Below, in pieces: positions 52,707-61,973 of a stretch of DNA of 64,000 bases (position 1 is the first letter of the stretch; every line of letters begins with the position of its first letter). Both the position numbers and the translations under genes were made by a program. The stretch lies in the NCBI GenBank assembly GCA_963769235.1, contig CAVYKW010000001.1, positions 310,001 through 374,000 of the forward strand, given 5' to 3'. The stretch comes from Bog-257 sp963769235. GTDB taxonomy: Bacteria > Acidobacteriota > Terriglobia > Terriglobales > Acidobacteriaceae. The notes under the pieces were generated by a model that was not told the origin of the DNA, did not search any database, and saw nothing but the letters and a program-made list of their open reading frames with translations.

Positions 52707-52734
52707 GGCCGCCAGCGATGGCGGCCTTTGTTTT
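52707..52734 (+). terminator. Terminator of rpsA
   Basis: GGCCGCC-AGCGAT-GGCGGCC stem, then TTTGTTTT. Confidence 0.85.
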
Positions 52735-53228
52735 GCAAGCCGCAGCTCGTGGTCCGCTATTCGCACTTCGCTATTCCGCCATTCGCTATCCGCGCTTCGC
52801 CGTTCACTTTTCCCTATGCGCGCTTCGCCGTTTCGCTTAACTCTTCGCTGTTTGGTTGAACTACCCCACCCAAGCAAGCCCGGCTTGGATGGGGAACCCA
52901 CTTCGCTGGTGCGCTTCTATATCCAAGGGACGCGCGTGTTCGTAATATTTGTATCTGCAGCACAGCGAAAAGTGGATATAGAAGCGTACCAGCGAAGACG
53001 TCTGTCATCCTGAGCGGAGTGAGAGCGCGCCAGCGCTCGAACGCAGTCGAAGGACCCCTACCTTTCTTCCTAACTTCTCCTGTGTGTCATCCCGCCTGGG
53101 TTCGAAGGATCCAAACCTTGTGTGTCATCCCGACCGGAGACGGGCCGTTTTTGCCCGGCGGATCGAGGGACCTGCTGTTCGTCGCGATGGGATCATCATT
53201 ACCAGGTAGCAAAGAATCATCGCACGAT
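52735..53228. repeat. Minisatellite and TCATCCTGAGCGGAG-type repeats
   Basis: TTCGCTATTCCG.. runs at 52750-52850; GTCATCCTGAGCGGAGTGAG...GAACGCAGTCGAAGGACCCC at 53008-53060 and a further TGTCATCCCGACCGGAG...GAGGGACC at 53113-53175. No gene. Confidence 0.55.
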
Positions 53229-55037
53229 TTACTTCTCCCCGCCGCTCTTCGCCGTTGAGCCTGTCGACCACCACGGAAGATCGAAGCCAATGTTGAGCGT
53301 GTGCTCGCCGTTCTGCCATACCGCAATCAAGGTCATTGTGGGCTCTTGTTCCAGCATTACACCGGCGCGTGCCACGTCTGCGACTGCCTCGATTTCCGGA
53401 TCAGGCAGAGAAGCCGACTCCTGTGCGGCATAGCCGGCGTCGATACGTTGCGCCACGATCAGCGTTCCCTTCCAGACCGCCGTAGATGGCCACAAACACT
53501 TCGGTGCTTCATTCGGTGTATCGCCGAACGCGTCCAGCTGGTGGAGCTCATCCGCCGCTTTCATCGCCCTTCCGAGATATTGTTTCGCGGTTGCCGCGTC
53601 GTTTGCTTTGGCGTCGATGGCCGCCGCCTCCACGAAGTAGCGTGCCCGAGCCAAGGGAGCCACATCCTGAGCAGCCGTGACTAATGCCTTGGTGGCCCTG
53701 AGTGCGCCCGCGTAATCCTTCCGTCCGAGGGCGGCCGTTGCGATTTTCTCCAAAGCGCGACAGCGTAGGGTGCTCACGTCGTAGTTCGACCTGACGTTAT
53801 TGGGCAGGCTCTGCGCGCTTGCGATGGCTCCATCAAGATCCTTCGTCGCCGACGCGACGATGGCATCAGCCTGCTGCCTTTGCTGCATGAACTCCGGATC
53901 CGGCGCCGGCGCCGGACTGGAGCTGTCGCCGGAGCTGAACATCATGCCAACGTCCACGTCCTTCCCGCTCGAACTGAGCGACGACTTGCCGTTGGGATAC
54001 TTACTGTTGAGCGCGGCGACCGTGGCATGCTCGCGCCGCAGGGCGTCAGCTTTCGCCGGATCCGCCTTGTCAAGCACCGGCAACAGCTCAAACAACTCGT
54101 AATCGTAGAGGCTGCTAAATTGAGCGTTTCCTGAATTTCCACCGGTCGTGATCGAGATGTGTTCCTGCTGGTCCTGCTCCCACTTGGTGACGGTATTGAG
54201 AACGGTGTCGACGGCGTCGACAACCATGGGCGCGGGAAGCAAGTCGTACGTGCCCAGGATGAAGTTCGTCATGTCGATCTGCGGCGCAATCTTCAGCTCA
54301 CTGTTGCGATACGCCGCCACCGCTGACGAGAACACCGCCTGCCGCTCTCCCGTCTGTTGCAAATTGAGCCGCGCGATCACCTGCTTGCCATAGTTATAAG
54401 GAAATGTCAGGCTCGAATCCCATTGCGATAGCCGGGTGACTGCCGCTGCCAGTCGGCCATGATCGATGTCGTCCTTCACCAGCAACTGCAGCACGACCTC
54501 GCGCACTTTGGGATCAGCCGAGTACTGCATGCTGATCAGCGCCGCCGGGTCGAACTCGTTCAGAGCTTTTACAATCGCCTGCTGCTGCTCGGTTCGGTAT
54601 GGGCTTTCCTGCATATTGGCCGCGGACTGAAAAGCCAGTTTCAGCAGCGCTACCTGCTTGGCTCGATCAAGGTCCTTGTACGCGCTGGCCATCTGCTGCA
54701 GCAGGTAGGTCTGCATCTCTGGCGAGTAGCGTCCCAGGTCGCCTTGCACAGATTGCAGAATGTCGACCGCCTGCTTCTGGCTGGAAGTCAGCTTGGGCGC
54801 AGGCGACTTCGAAGCTGGCGCCTTGGAGCTTTTCGCAGGCGCTGCCTGCTGGCTCGATTGAGGTGTGCTGTTAGCCGTGGATTTGGTGGTGGCCGGAGCG
54901 GTGGATTGCGGGGCTGTTTGCGTAAGAGGTGGCGTCCCCGAAGTCTGGCACTCGCCGACTGCGAAGCAAAGAATCGTGATTGTAACCAGGATGGTGCAAT
55001 ACCGAAAAAGCAACTTCACGGCGACGATTCTAGGCAA
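53229..55037 (-). CDS. Hypothetical exported helical protein
   Basis: 602 aa (TTG 55037, or GTG 55019; neither has a ribosome binding site). Signal peptide-like start, a Thr/Ser/Ala/Pro-rich low-complexity stretch to ~90, then a long helical region that looks TPR-like or alpha-solenoid (QKQAVDILQSVQGDLGRYSPEMQTY, DRAKQVALLKLAF, YAGALRATKALVTAAQD) and a C-terminal Met/Trp end (LIAVWQNGEHTLNIGF). Three genes on the same strand upstream (55053-56107) probably share its transcript. No family recognised. Confidence 0.65.
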   Translation of the reverse strand: MPRIVAVKLLFRYCTILVTITILCFAVGECQTSGTPPLTQTAPQSTAPATTKSTANSTPQSSQQAAPAKSSKAPASKSPAPKLTSSQKQAVDILQSVQGDLGRYSPEMQTYLLQQMASAYKDLDRAKQVALLKLAFQSAANMQESPYRTEQQQAIVKALNEFDPAALISMQYSADPKVREVVLQLLVKDDIDHGRLAAAVTRLSQWDSSLTFPYNYGKQVIARLNLQQTGERQAVFSSAVAAYRNSELKIAPQIDMTNFILGTYDLLPAPMVVDAVDTVLNTVTKWEQDQQEHISITTGGNSGNAQFSSLYDYELFELLPVLDKADPAKADALRREHATVAALNSKYPNGKSSLSSSGKDVDVGMMFSSGDSSSPAPAPDPEFMQQRQQADAIVASATKDLDGAIASAQSLPNNVRSNYDVSTLRCRALEKIATAALGRKDYAGALRATKALVTAAQDVAPLARARYFVEAAAIDAKANDAATAKQYLGRAMKAADELHQLDAFGDTPNEAPKCLWPSTAVWKGTLIVAQRIDAGYAAQESASLPDPEIEAVADVARAGVMLEQEPTMTLIAVWQNGEHTLNIGFDLPWWSTGSTAKSGGEK

Positions 55038-55052
55038 AAACCAGACGCCGCG

Positions 55053-55481
55053 CTACTCGTTTTTGGGGCTCGTTTTAGCGGGGGTTGCCGGGCTCTTGTT
55101 CAGGTCGATCACCAGGTTCATGTTCGGCTTGGGGCGATCGTCGAACTGGCTTAACGTTTTCGTGCTGGTTCTCCGGCCGTCCTTCTCTGCGTACACGTCG
55201 TAGTCCACGTTTCGCGAGAGCTCAGGGAAACGATAGGTGCCGTCATTTTGAGCGATGTAGGTTTTCATCGCCAGCGATTTCATATTCTTCAGATACACGA
55301 TAGCGTTGGGAATTGGCTTATCGGCTTTGTCCAGAATTGTTCCGGTAAGTGTGCGGGTGGTGACGCGCGGAGCTTTTTCGGTGTCGCCTGAAGATCCGGA
55401 GCCGCCCATGGGAATCGTCAGCTGCGCGTGACAGCTCAGCGCAACCGTGAGAACGAACAGAATGCCAATTACGCGTTTCAT
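55053..55481 (-). CDS. Exported protein with CarboxypepD_reg-like domain
   Basis: 142 aa: signal peptide MKRVIGILFVLTVALSCHAQ, a Gly/Ser linker, then a beta-sandwich repeat (LTGTILDKADKPIPNAIVYLKNMKS, QNDGTYRFPELSRNVDYDVYAEKDG) and a Pro/Thr tail. A paralogous fold to the gene just upstream (55519-55923). Such domains occur as cell-surface accessory units. 16 bases separate it from the gene downstream, so operon. Confidence 0.75.
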   Translation of the reverse strand: MKRVIGILFVLTVALSCHAQLTIPMGGSGSSGDTEKAPRVTTRTLTGTILDKADKPIPNAIVYLKNMKSLAMKTYIAQNDGTYRFPELSRNVDYDVYAEKDGRRTSTKTLSQFDDRPKPNMNLVIDLNKSPATPAKTSPKNE

Positions 55482-55518
55482 GCGATTCCCTTCGACGACT
55501 TACTTTCGATGAAGCGGT

Positions 55519-55923
55519 TTACTTGGTTAGATGTAGGCCGACGTCTTTCCGCTCATTATCGTCGATGTGTATGGTGACCTCCGGCTTAGGCTGGCCTTTG
55601 GGCACTTTCACATCGGCCTGAACGACGTAGTCCTGTCCGCCGGGAGGCACCCGTTGCGCGAACTCGCCGTTTCGGTCGGAGACCAGTTCCCACTTCGCTT
55701 TCTTGTCCGAGGCGCGGCGAATCTTAATGGGAATGCCCGACACCGGGTGGTCGTCCGGACTCCAGACCGTACCGTAGATGAGTGCGTAATCGTGCTTGGT
55801 CGGATTGGACGACTGCGGAGGCGTTGCACCGAGGGAAACAGTCGCAGCGAGAAACAGTAGGAGCACCGAGAGGATGCCGGCCCAGTGGAACACGGTCAGG
55901 CGCGGACTAGTATTCACCCTCAT
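55519..55923 (-). CDS. Exported CarboxypepD_reg-like protein, overlapping the LysW-like gene
   Basis: 134 aa: hydrophobic start (WAGILSVLLLFLAATVSLGA), then a beta-sandwich (IYGTVWSPDDHPVSGIPIKIRRASDK, DRNGEFAQRVPPGGQDYVVQADV). ATG 55923 overlaps the stop of the LysW-like gene by 17 bases in another frame, suggesting translational coupling. Relative of the next gene downstream. Confidence 0.75.
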   Translation of the reverse strand: MRVNTSPRLTVFHWAGILSVLLLFLAATVSLGATPPQSSNPTKHDYALIYGTVWSPDDHPVSGIPIKIRRASDKKAKWELVSDRNGEFAQRVPPGGQDYVVQADVKVPKGQPKPEVTIHIDDNERKDVGLHLTK

Positions 55924-56107
55924 CCTCTTTTTCTTCGTCCTCGTCTTCCTCCTCCTCGTCTTCGTCCTCTACCAGCGTCAGCTCAAGCGGTTCGATCGCG
56001 ACCACTTCGAAGTCGCTGCCGCACTCTGGACAAGAAACGATTTCACCCTCGTCTACCTCATCTTCTTCAATATCCAGATCGCTTTCGCATTCAGGACAGA
56101 TAACCAT
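55907..56107 (-). CDS. LysW-like acidic zinc-ribbon protein
   Basis: 66 aa from ATG 56107, firm because GGGAGG is 6 bases upstream. Two zinc-binding pairs, CPEC (residues 4-7) and CPECG, followed by FEVVAIEPLELT and a strongly acidic tail of Asp/Glu. This is the pattern of LysW, the amino-group carrier protein of lysine/arginine synthesis, but LysW ends in EDWGE, and here the last residues are EDEGEY. No lysX/Z/Y/J genes are nearby, so a carrier role is doubtful. Heads an operon-like run of four genes. Confidence 0.65.
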   Translation of the reverse strand: MVICPECESDLDIEEDEVDEGEIVSCPECGSDFEVVAIEPLELTLVEDEDEEEEDEDEEKEDEGEY

Positions 56108-56243
56108 AATTGCCTCCCAGTTCTTGGTTCGTTCTTGCTGCCGGAAATAACGGCGCGCCATGACTGCACTTTATATTTAGAATCTCTTGACGGCATCGTC
56201 AAGTGATAGACGCCGTCGGATTGCAGAGGTTTCGCGAAGTTTC

Positions 56244-57641
56244 ATGTATACACGAAGAACCATCCTAACTCGAATCGCGCTTGTGATGATCGTCATCTCC
56301 ATGGTGGTTGCTTCCCGGGCGCAAGAGGCTGCTAAACCCGCCCCTGCGGCGGCCGATCCACAAATTGTGGCAGCTCTGCGTGATGTCTCGCCGGCGCGAA
56401 TTCAGCAGACCATCGAGACCCTGGTGGGCTTTTACACCCGGCAAACACTCTCGTCCGACATGCCGCCCACCAGCGATAAGGGCATCAATGCCGCGGCACT
56501 CTGGATTCAGAACCAGCTGCAACAGTACTCCAGCCAATGCGGCGACTGCCTGGAGGTCAGGACCGATCAGTTCATCCAGCAGCCTGGGCCGCGCGTTCCG
56601 CAACCCACCACCATCACCAATGTCTATGCCATTTTGCACGGAACCGATCAGACGAATGCAGCCCGCATTTATCTAGTGACCGGCCACTATGATTCGCGCA
56701 ACAGCGACACCAATGACGCCACGGGAGCCGCGCCGGGCGCGAATGATGATGCCAGCGGCACCGCAGTCAGCCTGGAATGCGCGCGGGTGCTGAGCAAGCA
56801 TCGTTTTCCGGCCACCATCATCTTCCTTACTGTAGCTGGAGAGGAGCAAGGGCTCGACGGCAGCGCGCATTTCGCGAAGATGGCAAAGGCAGTTGGCTGG
56901 AATCTGGAAATCGCCCTGAATAACGACATCGTGGGCGGCGATCGCACGCCGGGCGATACCCAGCAGAATGCAAACTTGGTACGAGTATTCTCGGAAGGGA
57001 TTGCGACCACGGCCAGCGAGCAAGAGTTGAAGCAGATTCGAGCACTGGGCGGCGAGAACGACAGTCCTTCCCGTCAGCTGGCACGGTACATTGCGGCGAC
57101 TGCGCGAGAATATCTGCCACCAAGTTTTCAGCCGATGCTGGTTCTTCGTCACGATCGTTACCTGCGGGGCGGTGATCATTTTTCGTTCAACGAGCAGGGA
57201 TTCGCCGCGGTGCGATTTACCGAGTTCCGCGAGAACTTCAATCATCAACACCAGAACGTGCGCACCGAGAATGGCATCGAATACGGGGACCTGCCGAAGT
57301 TTGTGGATTACGACTACACGGCGAGTGTGGCGCGTCTGAATGCAGCGACGCTGGCCTCATTGGCCTCGGCGCCCGCGCCGCCCGCGAAGGTACGGCTGTT
57401 GACCAAGGCGTTGACGAACGATTCCACGCTCGAGTGGGATGCATCGCCCGGTGGCCTGGCGAGCGGCTACGAAGTGCTTTGGCGCGATACTACGGCAGCG
57501 GACTGGGAACACGTAAAAGCGGTGGGTAACGTGACCCACGCCACTTTGCCTGTGTCCAAGGACAATGTAATCTTTGCTGTTAGGGCGGTTGACGCCAAGG
57601 GACACAGCAGCTTGGCCGTCGTGCCCGTGCCGGAGCGCTGA
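56244..57641 (+). CDS. M28-family metallopeptidase with C-terminal FnIII-like domain
   Basis: 465 aa from ATG 56244. Signal peptide (RIALVMIVISMVVASRAQ). Zn ligands of M28: His148 (GHYDSR), Asp168 (ANDDASG), Glu200/201 (GEEQG), Asp228 (NNDIVGG), plus a final His in the C-terminal FNHQHQN. Cuts N-terminal or C-terminal residues from peptides outside the cytoplasm. Residues ~380-465 form an FnIII-like sandwich (STLEWDASPGGLASGYEVLWRD). Divergent from the LysW-like gene. Confidence 0.88.
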   Translation: MYTRRTILTRIALVMIVISMVVASRAQEAAKPAPAAADPQIVAALRDVSPARIQQTIETLVGFYTRQTLSSDMPPTSDKGINAAALWIQNQLQQYSSQCGDCLEVRTDQFIQQPGPRVPQPTTITNVYAILHGTDQTNAARIYLVTGHYDSRNSDTNDATGAAPGANDDASGTAVSLECARVLSKHRFPATIIFLTVAGEEQGLDGSAHFAKMAKAVGWNLEIALNNDIVGGDRTPGDTQQNANLVRVFSEGIATTASEQELKQIRALGGENDSPSRQLARYIAATAREYLPPSFQPMLVLRHDRYLRGGDHFSFNEQGFAAVRFTEFRENFNHQHQNVRTENGIEYGDLPKFVDYDYTASVARLNAATLASLASAPAPPAKVRLLTKALTNDSTLEWDASPGGLASGYEVLWRDTTAADWEHVKAVGNVTHATLPVSKDNVIFAVRAVDAKGHSSLAVVPVPER

Positions 57642-57935
57642 GCGGGAGTACGGTTCGGGTGGCGCGGCCGTTGGCTCGGGTAGAGCAGCGCTCGGATTTT
57701 GTCATCCTGAGCGGAGTGAGGCGCAGCCGAAGCGCGTGGATTTGTCATCCTGAGCGGAGTGAGGCGCAGCCGAACGCAGTCGAAGGACCCCTATAGCCGG
57801 CGGGATGTCTACGGTAATAGCGGTCCTTCGACTCCGCATTCGCAAAAGCGTCGAATGCTGCGCTCACGATGACGGCATTGATGGGAATGCGTAAAGGCAG
57901 CTTGTTTGGCGTCCGGTTTTGAATTGGAGTAAGTC
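57642..57935. repeat. Tandem TCATCCTGAGCGGAGTGAG elements
   Basis: Two direct copies of TTGTCATCCTGAGCGGAGTG with AGGCGCAGCCGAA at 57697 and 57739 and a GTCGAAGGACCCC continuation; then an inverted relative (GGTCCTTCGACTCCG...) around 57825-57880. No gene. Confidence 0.6.
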
Positions 57936-58811
57936 ATGCCACGCGGTTCGACCATGTCGTTAAGTTTTCCGCCGTTCACCCGTGCAGTGAAGCAGCTGCT
58001 GATCGCGAATGGCGCGATCTTCCTGCTGTTCTGGGTGCTGCGGGCGTTCGATCTCACGGCGGCGATCGGAGACTGGGCCTACTCCCATCTGGGCCTCGCT
58101 GGATACGCCGTTGTGCACGGCGAAATCTGGCAGCTGATTACCTATTCCTTTTTGCACTACGGAATCCTGCACCTGCTATTCAACATGCTTGCCCTCTGGA
58201 TGTTCGGCGCACAACTCGAACAGGATTGGGGCTACAGCCTTTTCATGCAGTTTTACTTTTTCTGTGTCGTTGGCGCAGCGCTGGTCACGGTCGCAGTTTC
58301 GTTCACCGGATTACTGGGGGTTTCGCCGCTCACCCTGACCGTAGGCGCCTCAGGCGGTATCTACGGACTGCTGCTCGCCTTCGGCATGTTGCACGGCAAC
58401 TCGGAAGTGATGCTGTTTCCGTTGCCGTTCCTTATCAAGGCCAAGTACTTCGTCGTCGGCATCATTTTTCTCGCGCTGTATGGAGCCTTGTCGTCGGCGC
58501 ATGGCGGCGGACAATCCATCGCCTACATGGCGCACCTGGGCGGCTTGGTGTTTGGATATATCTGGCTGAAGTTCGTGCCACGCCGAGGCTTTGGCTACGC
58601 TGCTTCGGAGCGGGCATTCGGCTTGCGCAACTCCTACTATCGCTGGAAACGGAAGCGCGCCGCGCGCAAGTTCGAGGTCTACATGCGCAAGCACGATCGC
58701 AGTGACTACAAGCACGATGACTACTTCGACGAGTTTGGCAATTTTCGCGATCCCAGCGCGCGCGATCCGGGCAAGAAGAACGGCGACACGCGGCCACCCT
58801 GGGTGAATTGA
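57936..58811 (+). CDS. Rhomboid-family intramembrane serine protease
   Basis: 291 aa, six membrane segments. HLLFN (His79, Asn83), catalytic GASG (Ser139) and the His200 in MAHLGG form the rhomboid active site. Cleaves transmembrane helices of unknown substrates. A charged C-terminal tail after ~225 (RWKRKRAARKFEVYMRKHDRSDYKHDDYFDEFGN) is cytosolic. GGAG lies 6 bases before ATG 57936; an inner ATG (57954) is possible. Confidence 0.92.
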   Translation: MPRGSTMSLSFPPFTRAVKQLLIANGAIFLLFWVLRAFDLTAAIGDWAYSHLGLAGYAVVHGEIWQLITYSFLHYGILHLLFNMLALWMFGAQLEQDWGYSLFMQFYFFCVVGAALVTVAVSFTGLLGVSPLTLTVGASGGIYGLLLAFGMLHGNSEVMLFPLPFLIKAKYFVVGIIFLALYGALSSAHGGGQSIAYMAHLGGLVFGYIWLKFVPRRGFGYAASERAFGLRNSYYRWKRKRAARKFEVYMRKHDRSDYKHDDYFDEFGNFRDPSARDPGKKNGDTRPPWVN

Positions 58812-59131
58812 GAAAGGCAGCAATTAGCACTCAGCATTTGGAACTTGGCACTTGGCACTTGGCACTTGGCACTTGGCATTTAGCACTTGGCAACTCAGCT
58901 TTTAGACGCTGAATTTCCCGGGGCGCATGCCTGGCGTTTGCCGTTTCGGTAGCGCTTCAAAACCGTCCACCGCGAATGTCATCCTGAGCGAGCGCGTGCC
59001 GCATCCTCTACCACGTATGTCATCCTGAGCGAGCGCGTGCCGCCTTTGCACGCGCGAGTCGAAGGACCCCTACAGCACCGACGAACCCCACTCTCATCGC
59101 GGGGTTAGCCAACTGCTAACGGCTGCTTTTC
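58812..59131. repeat. CACTTGG tandem repeat and intergenic elements
   Basis: 58835-58895: six or so copies of a 7-bp GGCACTT unit, then two TGTCATCCTGAGCGAGCGCGTGCCGC copies (58976 and 59018). No gene. Confidence 0.7.
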
Positions 59132-59431
59132 TCAGCTCTCAAACACCTGCTCCAAACTCTCATACACAATCGGGATGGTGCATAGCTCAGGCAGAAGCTG
59201 CCAATAGCGATGAACTTCGGGGTCGGTCTGCGCTTCGGCACGCATGGCAGGAGAGGTCCAATAGCGCAGGTGGAGGAAACGATCGGGACGGTAGGTGTCT
59301 CGATGCAAAACGTCACGGCAATAGCCTTTGGCATGCATCATGGTGTACAGCTCGCGCAGCATGCTCAGCAGTTGATCGTCTTTGCCCGGCAGCGCCTCCA
59401 GAACTGCGACGGATAAGATGGCTTCATCCAT
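59132..59431 (-). CDS. Antibiotic biosynthesis monooxygenase (ABM)-fold protein
   Basis: 99 aa, single ferredoxin-like ABM domain: LSVAVLEALPGKDDQLLSMLRELY, DVLHRDTYRPDRFLHLRYWTSPAM. Members degrade haem or oxidise quinones; here no haem ligand is obvious. GGGAGG lies 8 bases before ATG 59431, and it follows pyk by 58 bases, perhaps in the same operon. Confidence 0.78.
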   Translation of the reverse strand: MDEAILSVAVLEALPGKDDQLLSMLRELYTMMHAKGYCRDVLHRDTYRPDRFLHLRYWTSPAMRAEAQTDPEVHRYWQLLPELCTIPIVYESLEQVFES

Positions 59432-59489
59432 TGTGATTGCCTCCCGTTCTCGTTCGACCGCCTACTGCCTTGCTTCCGCGCCCCGACTT

Positions 59490-60974
59490 TCACTGGCCCT
59501 GTCCGGCAACAATCAGCCGCAGGAAATTTGTCGCGCCGCGGGTCTGAGTCGTGCCTGCGATCAAGCCAAAAATTTGTCCAGCGGTTAGCGCGCCCATGCG
59601 CAACAACTCGGCTTCGGCAAATGCGGCCATCTGCTCCGCCGACATGACAGCTGCGCAGCGCACCGGTGTCACTCCCCAAAGTAAGTTCATACGGTTGCAC
59701 ACCGCCGCATATTGAGTAAAGCCATAAATTCCGGCAGCTGGACGATACTTGGAGAGCATGCGGGCGGTCGTGCCCGTTTCGGTGTATACGGCGATGGCGC
59801 GGACATCCAGATCCCGCGCGGCGTGTGCCACCGATTCGCAGATTGTCTCCGCGATGGACAAGCGTTCCGCAGTCTGGTGCTTGGGCAACAGCGGCTGCGG
59901 ACTTCTCTCAGCTTCCACCACGATGCGCGCCATGGTTTCCACGGTCTCCCGCGGATATTTGCCGACCGCGGTTTCGCCCGAGAGCATGACAGCGTCTGTC
60001 CCGTCGAAGATGGCATTGGCTACGTCGCTGGCTTCGGCACGCGTCGGCCGAGGGCTGGAGGTCATCGATTCCAGCATCTGGGTCGCGGTGATTACCGGCC
60101 GGCGAAAATCGAGGGCTCGGCGGATGACATGCTTCTGAATCAGCGGCACCCTCTCCAACGGCACCTCGACACCCAAATCTCCCCGGGCGACCATGACACC
60201 GTTGGCGACTTCGAGGATCGCGTCGAGGTTCTCGATGGCCTGCGGCTTTTCCAGCTTGGCGACAACTGGAACATCGCAGCCGCGCGCAGCGATGGCGCGC
60301 TTGGTGCGATTGACGTCTTCAGCCGTGCGGACAAACGAGATGGCGATCACGTCCACCGCCTGCTGCAAACCGAACTCGAGGTCGGCTTCATCCTTTTCAG
60401 TGAGCGAAAGAATGCTGAGGTTCGTGCCCGGCAGGTTGATGCCCTGATGCTCGCCGAGCAGGCCGCCCGCGATCACCTGGCAGACGACATCGCCGCCGCG
60501 AATCTCACGCACCACCAGCTCGATGCGGCCGTCCGATAGCAGAATCCGCTCGCCCGGCTTCAGATCGTGGGCAAGGTTCTGGTAAGTGGTCGCAATGCAG
60601 CCTGGAGTGCCCAGTACATCGCGCGAAGTTATGGTGACCGTCTGTCCCGGCTGCAGCGCGACAGGAGTGTGTCCCACGAGCAACCCGGTGCGAATCTTCG
60701 GTCCTTGCAGGTCCTGGAGAATGCAGATGGTGCGGCCCAGTTCCGTCGCCACTTTACGCAGCCGCTGAATGACCGCGGCGTGCTCGTCGTGTGTGCCATG
60801 CGAGAAGTTCAGGCGAGCAACATCCATCCCGCTCAGCATGAGGCCGCGAATCATCTCTTCGGAGTTGCTGGCGGGTCCAATGGTGCAAACAATCTTGGCG
60901 CGCCGCCCATTAAGGCTGGCCTCGTCAAGCGGACTTTCTACCTCGCGAAACTTGTCGGCGAAGGCTTTGTCCAT
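59490..60974 (-). CDS. pyk: Pyruvate kinase
   Basis: 494 aa. KIVCTIGPASNSEEMIRGLM, NFSHGTHDEH, GVMVARGDLGVEV and the catalytic/substrate segment VITATQMLESMTSSPRPTRAE, DGTDAVMLSGETAVGKYP; C-terminal regulatory domain. Glycolytic PEP to pyruvate. The start is firm: GAGGAG 5 bases upstream. Follows the YihY gene by 9 bases. Confidence 0.96.
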   Translation of the reverse strand: MDKAFADKFREVESPLDEASLNGRRAKIVCTIGPASNSEEMIRGLMLSGMDVARLNFSHGTHDEHAAVIQRLRKVATELGRTICILQDLQGPKIRTGLLVGHTPVALQPGQTVTITSRDVLGTPGCIATTYQNLAHDLKPGERILLSDGRIELVVREIRGGDVVCQVIAGGLLGEHQGINLPGTNLSILSLTEKDEADLEFGLQQAVDVIAISFVRTAEDVNRTKRAIAARGCDVPVVAKLEKPQAIENLDAILEVANGVMVARGDLGVEVPLERVPLIQKHVIRRALDFRRPVITATQMLESMTSSPRPTRAEASDVANAIFDGTDAVMLSGETAVGKYPRETVETMARIVVEAERSPQPLLPKHQTAERLSIAETICESVAHAARDLDVRAIAVYTETGTTARMLSKYRPAAGIYGFTQYAAVCNRMNLLWGVTPVRCAAVMSAEQMAAFAEAELLRMGALTAGQIFGLIAGTTQTRGATNFLRLIVAGQGQ

Positions 60975-60983
60975 GGTCGCTCC

Positions 60984-61850
60984 TCAGCGTACTTTCTGCT
61001 CGAGTCCGATGTCGGAGTGCGCTCCGAACAGGAAGCGGGGATAGCGCACGGCGTTAAACTCCGCGCCGATCAGGATGACCATGGAAACCAGGTAGAGCCA
61101 GATCAGCAGCGCGATGGCGGTAGCCACCGATCCGTAGATGACGTCGTAATTTCCGAAGCTGCGCAGGTACACCCCGAACAGCACCGTCGAAACGAACCAC
61201 AGCACGGTTGCCAGCACCGACCCCGGCAGCACGCGATGCCACGGCTGAGTGCGCGGCACGCCGTGATGGTAGATGAGGCCGATGACCGCGATGCTGGTGA
61301 GCGCGGCGATGATCCAGCGCAGGGCGGTCCACAGGCCGAGGATGTAGGGTCCCAGTTCATGGCCGACGCGATACATAATCCAGCCTTCAATCTGATTGCC
61401 GAAAACCAGCAGGAATGACGCGAACACGAGTGGTATGCCGGCCAGGATCACCAGCAGGAAAGCGATCATGCGCTCTTTGATCAGGCCCCAGATCTTCGGC
61501 ATCTGATAGGCGTTTCGAAAGCCTTCCATCCAGGAGATCATGACGCCCGAACCGGTCCACAGGGTGATGGCGATGGTCGTGACCAGAAATTTGAAGTTGA
61601 CCGGTTTGCCATTGAAATACTGCAACACAGCGGTGCTGGTGCCTTCAGGAAGGATTCGCCCGATGGCATGGTTCATCTCGCGAAACAGGGCCTCGGTGGT
61701 ATTGGACAACGAAAGTAGCGATGCCAAAACGAGGATGGCCGGAAAGATCGTCAGGATGGCGGAAAACGCGGCCGCTTTCGCGACGGCGAACGCGTCGTGC
61801 TGAAACGCGCGCCATAGCGCCATCCGGAAATGTATGAAGAACCGCGACAT
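60984..61850 (-). CDS. YihY/BrkB-family inner-membrane protein
   Basis: 288 aa, six membrane segments in the family pattern: AAAFSAILTIFPAILVLASLLS, SGVMISWMEGFRNAY, VLPGSVLATVLWFVSTVLFG..YGSVATAIALLIWLYLVSMVILIGAEFNA. Function unclear; the old ribonuclease BN name is wrong. No ribosome binding site apparent. Operon partner of pyk. Confidence 0.85.
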   Translation of the reverse strand: MSRFFIHFRMALWRAFQHDAFAVAKAAAFSAILTIFPAILVLASLLSLSNTTEALFREMNHAIGRILPEGTSTAVLQYFNGKPVNFKFLVTTIAITLWTGSGVMISWMEGFRNAYQMPKIWGLIKERMIAFLLVILAGIPLVFASFLLVFGNQIEGWIMYRVGHELGPYILGLWTALRWIIAALTSIAVIGLIYHHGVPRTQPWHRVLPGSVLATVLWFVSTVLFGVYLRSFGNYDVIYGSVATAIALLIWLYLVSMVILIGAEFNAVRYPRFLFGAHSDIGLEQKVR

Positions 61851-61944
61851 TGAGAGTAAGGGGAAGTTTACACAATGGCGGGTCCACGGTCAGATTCGAG
61901 GCTCGAAACGGAGTGGTGGCGAAAAAACGTACGAATGCGGGTGC

Positions 61945-61973
61945 CCCAGATCTCGCGGGTTTCGAGATCTGGG
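61945..61973. repeat. Strong intergenic hairpin
   Basis: CCCAGATCTCG-CGGGTTT-CGAGATCTGGG, 11-bp perfect arms, followed by TTGTC. Possibly a terminator of a plus-strand transcript, or a REP element. Confidence 0.4.

Noticed and set aside
59712..60539. 275-codon plus-strand frame
   Set aside because: Antisense shadow of pyk.
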